A stretch of 64,000 bases of DNA from CADEDV01 sp964437415 (GTDB taxonomy: Bacteria > Bacteroidota > Bacteroidia > Chitinophagales > Chitinophagaceae), in NCBI GenBank assembly GCA_964437415.1, contig CAYTGN010000002.1:124001-188000 (forward strand). Reading direction: 5' to 3'. Of the stretch, positions 59,903 to 64,000 are shown piece by piece. The translations under genes and the position numbers were made by a program. Each line of letters begins with the position of its first letter. Within the stretch, counting starts at the first letter, position 1. Under the pieces are notes generated by a model. The model searched no databases. It saw only the letters and a list, made by a program, of their open reading frames with translations, and was not told the origin of the DNA.

Positions 59903-60952
59903 ATGATGAATAGCCGCCAATTTTGCCTGAAACATTCCTCCGGTGAAGATATTTATTTGTTCTCATTGCGAAACAAGAATGGAACAGAGGTGGTGATCAG
60001 CAATTACGGCGCTACTATCACTTCTTTCAAATGGAAACAACCGGACAGCAGCGTTAATGATATTGTACTCGGTTTTGACAAAGTGGAAGACTATTTTTCT
60101 GAACCCGTTCTGAAACAGTATCCCTGGATGGGCTGTGCCGTAGGCCGGGTAGCCAACCGGATCAAGAACGGACTGGCTGTTATTGATGGCAAACAATACC
60201 AATTCGCTAAAAACACAGGCAGTGATCATTTGCACGGAGGTATCAGCGGTTTTGACAAAAAGGTCTGGCAGGTAGTCTCCTTTTCTGAAAACCCTGTTGC
60301 TTCGCTTGAATTAAAATATACCAGCCCCGATGGTGAGGAAGGATACCCTGGCAACCTTGAAGTATTGCTTCGATTTGAACTTAACAATGACAATGAACTC
60401 AGCTATGAATTTCATGCTTCAACAGATCAGCCAACACTTGTCAATCTCACCCATCACAGCTATTTCAATTTGAATAACGGGGAAGGAACGGTTGATGATC
60501 AAAAAGTAAAAATTTATGCATCCGCCATATTAGCCCAGGATGAAGGGCTGGTGGTGAACGGGGAACTGTTGGCAGTGGATGACAGCCCGTTTGATTTCAG
60601 GAAATTCAGATGTATTGGCAAAAAATGGGAAGACAAAGAGATATATGACCAGAGTTTTGTGATTGACGGGAAAACAAAAAATATTTCATTGGTAGCCGAA
60701 GCCCTGAGCGATAAAACCAAAACTCATCTGCAGGTTTTTTCTACTGAGCCAATAGTTCATTTTTATTCAGGAAGGTGGATTCCTGATGTGACGGGAAAGA
60801 ATAATACACCTTATAGTCCATGTTCGGGTTTTTGCCTCGAAACACATATTCACCCGAATGCTGTGAATATCCCGCATTTCCCAAATATAATTTTGAGACC
60901 GGGAGAAAAATATTATCACAAAACGACTTACAAAGTTACTGCACTGCAGTAA
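59903..60952 (+). CDS. galM: Aldose 1-epimerase (mutarotase)
   Basis: The 349-residue enzyme converts beta- to alpha-galactose for GalK. Active-site His are in DHLHGGISGFDKKVW and LTHHSYFNL, and the catalytic Glu in GFCLETHIHPNAV. The start is ATG 59903 or 59906. The 27-base gap to galK must hold both promoters. The end overlaps the GSCFA gene by 17 bases. Confidence 0.95.
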   Translation: MMNSRQFCLKHSSGEDIYLFSLRNKNGTEVVISNYGATITSFKWKQPDSSVNDIVLGFDKVEDYFSEPVLKQYPWMGCAVGRVANRIKNGLAVIDGKQYQFAKNTGSDHLHGGISGFDKKVWQVVSFSENPVASLELKYTSPDGEEGYPGNLEVLLRFELNNDNELSYEFHASTDQPTLVNLTHHSYFNLNNGEGTVDDQKVKIYASAILAQDEGLVVNGELLAVDDSPFDFRKFRCIGKKWEDKEIYDQSFVIDGKTKNISLVAEALSDKTKTHLQVFSTEPIVHFYSGRWIPDVTGKNNTPYSPCSGFCLETHIHPNAVNIPHFPNIILRPGEKYYHKTTYKVTALQ

Positions 60953-61952
60953 AGTATTGAAGCTCTTCCTGCAGGTCAAGAAAGGAATATTGCTTCATCA
61001 GCTCTCTAGCTTTTTCAGCATGTGTCTTTAAAAATTGTCTATGCGCTTCAGTAGATGGCTGAAATGCCTTGTGTTTTCTTGCTGTCACGATTTTCCTCAC
61101 CTCTTCTATCAACTGCTGCGATCTTTCATCAATGCAGTTTTCTGTAAATTTTTCCAGCACAAATGAAGTGGCCATATAGTTGGGGTGGGCCAGGTCAATA
61201 TCATAGAACCGATAATCCCGCAACACATCAATCACTAATTCATACGCAGGAAAATAATACAGGCTGTCAAACTTATTGACCATATGATGCACTGCTTCGA
61301 TCAGTCTTGCCTTGCTTCGGTTGTTTTCCACTACACCATCCCGGATATGCCGCACAGGGCTCACCGTGAAGATGATCTTCAGTTTTGGATTGAATTGCAA
61401 AAGCCGGTGATAACAATTATCCAGCATTGAGATAGTTTCATCAATACCCAGCAAGTGCTTATTGAACCATTGGGCAGGGGCACGGTGACAATTGGAAACG
61501 GCGGCCCCAAGCCCCTCTGCAGGAGGGGTTTTCGGGAACCCTGAAAGTTCGGTGAGCCTGTATGAAAACGAAGAGCCTAAGGTGATGATGATCCAGGCTG
61601 CTTCTTTTAAGAACTGATGTGCTCTTTGCTGAGATTCGTTGATAATGCGAACAGCTTCGCTCCTGTCAATATTGGAAAAACGGCTGTGGTGCTGCCAGCT
61701 ATGCCAAACTTCGTTAAGCTGAAAAAGATCAGCTTCACTGTATTGTTTATTTTCGATGTAAGAAATTAGACTTTTGCAAACACTGGCCGGATCGAATAAA
61801 ATACCATTGGGGTTTTGCAGCACAGAAAACTTCAGTTCTTCCAACGCATTGCCGATATGTTCGGTGAAACAGGAACCGGTCAATAATATCTTATCGCCAT
61901 AAGAAACCGTGTGAGGCAGTTTTTTAATATCAATATTCACCATGAAATCCAT
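60936..61952 (-). CDS. GSCFA-domain protein with an inserted palindrome
   Basis: The 338-residue protein has the eponymous motif in ILLTGSCFTEHIGNAL (about 25-40). Further conserved parts are ITLGSSFSYR, NCHRAPAQWFNKHLL and VSPVRHIRDGV. GSCFA proteins are related to SGNH-type hydrolases, but the reaction is unknown. The segment LSGFPKTPPAEGLGAA (about 141-156) is longer than usual here and is encoded around the palindrome at 61509-61531. Start M1 or M4. Confidence 0.85.
   Translation of the reverse strand: MDFMVNIDIKKLPHTVSYGDKILLTGSCFTEHIGNALEELKFSVLQNPNGILFDPASVCKSLISYIENKQYSEADLFQLNEVWHSWQHHSRFSNIDRSEAVRIINESQQRAHQFLKEAAWIIITLGSSFSYRLTELSGFPKTPPAEGLGAAVSNCHRAPAQWFNKHLLGIDETISMLDNCYHRLLQFNPKLKIIFTVSPVRHIRDGVVENNRSKARLIEAVHHMVNKFDSLYYFPAYELVIDVLRDYRFYDIDLAHPNYMATSFVLEKFTENCIDERSQQLIEEVRKIVTARKHKAFQPSTEAHRQFLKTHAEKARELMKQYSFLDLQEELQYFTAVQ
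61509..61531. repeat. GC-rich palindrome inside the GSCFA gene
   Basis: CCCCTC-TGCAG-GAGGGG, with A/T flanks giving 9-bp arms (one G-U). In frame it encodes PPAEGLG-like residues. Confidence 0.7.
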
Positions 61953-61967
61953 GAGAGAGAAATAGAT

Positions 61968-62825
61968 TTAAATGAAGATTTCTCCGGCCATCTGCAAGCT
62001 TTCAGCAAGGGCCTCTTTATTCAATCCCGGCAATATTCCTTTTGATTCAAAATAGCCGATCATTAATTCTGTATTCATATTACCTACCAGTTCATCATCA
62101 GCCATGGGGCAGCCACCGATGCCTTTTAAGGCGCCATCAAAACGTTTGCAACCTGCTTTTACCGCCGCTTCCAATTTTTCCTGCCAGTTGGCAGGTGTTG
62201 AATGTAGATGAACGCCGATTTCAACTCCGGGTAATGATTCTAGCAGGTAACTGGTCATGTCATAAACTTGTTCAGGAGTGGCTATACCCACCGTATCAGC
62301 CAATGAGATAATACCAATATCCATCGCCACCAACCTGTTTACCCACTCAAAAACAATTTCTTCATCATAAGGATCACCATAGGGGTTGCCAAAGCCCATC
62401 GAAATATAAACCACCAGTTCTTTCCCTGTCTTCACACAAAGGTTTTGTATCTCCTCCACCCTGCCCAGCGACTGTTCAATGGATGAGTTGGTATTGCGTT
62501 GCTGAAAAGTTTCTGATACAGAAAATGGAAACCCGAGATAAGTTATTTCATCATATGTTACGGCTTCTTCCGCCCCCCTGTAATTAGCCACTATGGCCAG
62601 AAGCTTACTTGTCAATTTATCAACTTGCAAACCTTTCAGCACCTCTGCTGTGTCCGCCATTTGCGGGATGGCTTTGGGTGAAACAAAACTTCCGAAATCA
62701 ATTGTGTCAAAACCAATTTTTAGCAGCGAATTAATGTAGGCGGTCTTTTTTTCCTTAGGAATAAAATTCTTCCAGCCCTGCATGGCATCACGGGGACATT
62801 CAATAAGTTTGATGGAATCAGTCAT
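61968..62825 (-). CDS. mvaB: Hydroxymethylglutaryl-CoA lyase
   Basis: The 285-residue enzyme splits HMG-CoA into acetoacetate and acetyl-CoA (leucine degradation, ketone metabolism). It has IKLIECPRDAMQGW at the start, the active-site Cys in GIGGCPMADDELVGN, and HLHSTPANW metal histidines. I start at 62825 (MTDSIKLIEC). Neighbours are a GSCFA gene and an HTH regulator gene. Confidence 0.93.
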   Translation of the reverse strand: MTDSIKLIECPRDAMQGWKNFIPKEKKTAYINSLLKIGFDTIDFGSFVSPKAIPQMADTAEVLKGLQVDKLTSKLLAIVANYRGAEEAVTYDEITYLGFPFSVSETFQQRNTNSSIEQSLGRVEEIQNLCVKTGKELVVYISMGFGNPYGDPYDEEIVFEWVNRLVAMDIGIISLADTVGIATPEQVYDMTSYLLESLPGVEIGVHLHSTPANWQEKLEAAVKAGCKRFDGALKGIGGCPMADDELVGNMNTELMIGYFESKGILPGLNKEALAESLQMAGEIFI

Positions 62826-62863
62826 AACAATTTGCGAAGTTAGCAAATCAGGATGGCTGCTCT

Positions 62864-63859
62864 TTAAATTCGCTTACGGTAGTATTTTACCTGTTCCCGC
62901 AGCCGGTTGAAAAAGCGGTTACGTTCTTTCTCCCCCACTTTGCTCACCAACATGGAACGGTTAGCCAGGCTATGAAAAGCCGCTAATACTTTTTCCCCAT
63001 ATTGCTGATCGGTGGTACCCATAAAGTTCAGCACCCAGTGAGTGATAAAGGTGAGCACCCGGTCATCCGTTTTGGCAATAATGGTATTACTTCCTAAAAT
63101 CAGTTCATTGACAAAGAACCGGAATTCAAACCCCTGCTGTGGCGCCGGGCGGCCGTAGAAAAACTTAATACCGGCCTTGCATTGTTCCTGCAGATGGCTG
63201 ATGACCTGCTCAAAAGAATCATATACAGTTTCAATGTCTTTGGCAGAGGCAAATATTCCTGCTTCCCTGTAATATTCTATCTGGTGAAAAGAGCTGTTGA
63301 TACTTTCCGGGTTCCACAATTCGGTTGAGGGCAGTTTATTGTACTCAGAAATGATCTGCTGACCGATGTCGAAATATTTTGTGTACAAACCCGATGAAAT
63401 GTCAAACTGTTCAGGCACACTTGTATCATTGATAATGCTACGCATCCAAAAATAAGATTTGAATGCTGCAAATTCCCGGTTGTGAAAGAAATGAAAGATG
63501 GGAATGTCTTTGCATAAATAAAACAACTCCCGGTTTTTAAACTGGTTAAAAAACTGCATTTGTGCCAGCACAGATTTCAGGTATTCCAGGAAACCTTCAT
63601 TTCCGGTTGGCACATCCGTGGCCCGGAAAACAACTGAACCGTTTTGCAGGTTAAGGAAATGATCAAGCGAAATATTGTACTTATGACAAACCTCCTGTAA
63701 CTCACCCAAACTCAGCAAGGTTTCTCCCCTTAACCTGCGGTAGGCGCTGTCATGGCTTATATTAAAAATACTGCTGATCTCATCTGCCAGGGCAATATGA
63801 GGCGGTAGTGTTGACTTAATATGATCAAAAATCTTTTTTTGAATGTCAATGGGGCTCAT
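62864..63859 (-). CDS. HTH-type regulator (helix-turn-helix plus unknown domain)
   Basis: The 331-residue protein begins with an XRE-like helix-turn-helix (about 20-66: LADEISSIFNISHDSAYRRLRGETLLSLGELQEVC). The remainder (about 90-331) is helical and carries no domain known to me. A near-perfect 17-base palindrome (TTACGGAA-A-TTCCGTAA) lies 22 bases before the start, suggesting self-regulation. Confidence 0.85.
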   Translation of the reverse strand: MSPIDIQKKIFDHIKSTLPPHIALADEISSIFNISHDSAYRRLRGETLLSLGELQEVCHKYNISLDHFLNLQNGSVVFRATDVPTGNEGFLEYLKSVLAQMQFFNQFKNRELFYLCKDIPIFHFFHNREFAAFKSYFWMRSIINDTSVPEQFDISSGLYTKYFDIGQQIISEYNKLPSTELWNPESINSSFHQIEYYREAGIFASAKDIETVYDSFEQVISHLQEQCKAGIKFFYGRPAPQQGFEFRFFVNELILGSNTIIAKTDDRVLTFITHWVLNFMGTTDQQYGEKVLAAFHSLANRSMLVSKVGEKERNRFFNRLREQVKYYRKRI

Positions 63860-63880
63860 TCAGTTAGTTTGATCCTGAAA

Positions 63881-63897
63881 TTACGGAAATTCCGTAA
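63881..63897. promoter_or_regulatory. Operator-like palindrome TTACGGAA-A-TTCCGTAA
   Basis: Two perfect 8-base arms about one centre base lie upstream of the HTH gene. I infer a binding site for its own product. Confidence 0.6.
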
Positions 63898-64000
63898 CAG
63901 CCGAATTCATTTTAGCAATTCCCCGTACCCAACTACTAATCTACCGGTAAGAAACGGCAATTTGAGACTTCCTCCCACTGACGCAAACAAGTTTACGATT

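Noticed and set aside
1..64000. tRNA, rRNA, insertion sequences, prophage genes
   Set aside because: None was recognised in the gaps on either strand by eye; a covariance-model search would be needed to exclude small RNAs.

Overview
This window looks like chromosomal DNA of a member of the Bacteroidota, most likely the order Chitinophagales (Chitinophagaceae-like). The evidence is the gene content: outer-membrane beta-barrel proteins of the PorT and DUF6089 types, a BT_3928-type DoxX/thioredoxin protein, the DUF1599-folP pair, a GSCFA protein, an EF-G paralogue, UbiD-type decarboxylase, and a GMC oxidoreductase paired with a gluconate-2-dehydrogenase subunit-3 protein. Several leaders also carry the Bacteroidota -7 promoter box TAnnTTTG, and most genes lack Shine-Dalgarno sequences. 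I see no prophage, insertion sequence, CRISPR array, rRNA or tRNA gene. The window is mostly core chromosome with some accessory genes.

Layout. 1-9.9 kb: a truncated gyrA (minus), a GYF-type membrane protein, an outer-membrane protein, a saccharopine-dehydrogenase-like gene, a sirtuin, an EVE protein and a fasciclin protein, then the minus-strand run pdhA - TPR protein - ribH - lutA-like. 10-18.2 kb: recF and a DUF721 gene; facing them a minus run DUF1599 - BT_3928-type - ABC permease; then folP, an FKBP lipoprotein, nrnA and ndk. 18.2-26.3 kb: DoxX, TraB/GumN, DUF2141, three DUF6089 paralogues, an ATP-grasp enzyme and a UbiD-like decarboxylase. 26.4-36.3 kb: dipeptide epimerase, a 4-alpha-glucanotransferase with N-terminal starch-binding-like modules, small membrane proteins (one gene broken by an in-frame stop), two small genes, an FKBP isomerase and a type I pullulanase. 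36.4-46.6 kb: the GMC/subunit-3 pair, an astacin-like protease, Pr6Pr, GNAT and GT87 proteins, and an EF-G paralogue. 46.8-57.5 kb: dnaG, a CYTH protein, an M48 protease, plsY, prmA, pnp, rpsO, a bioF/kbl-type gene and miaE. 57.6-64 kb: an APH-family kinase, galK, galM, a GSCFA protein, HMG-CoA lyase and an HTH regulator.

How they work together: malQ-type transferase and pullulanase handle alpha-glucans; galK, galM and the neighbouring kinase handle free sugars; pdhA feeds acetyl-CoA; dnaG, gyrA, recF and DUF721 serve replication and repair; rpsO and pnp keep their usual neighbourhood.

The most unusual signal is not a gene. At about nine places there are short, degenerate tandem arrays of period 7 (one of 8, one pair of 9). 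The unit sequence differs from locus to locus. Three sites form inverted pairs between genes, two single arrays directly precede start codons, one precedes the DUF721 gene, and three lie in frame inside coding sequence. A second layer consists of longer palindromes: a 19-bp-arm palindrome inside the bioF-type gene with a diverged copy close by, another over the start codon of that gene, and a GC-rich one that adds residues to the GSCFA protein. I propose these as two classes of small mobile or slippage-born repeats.
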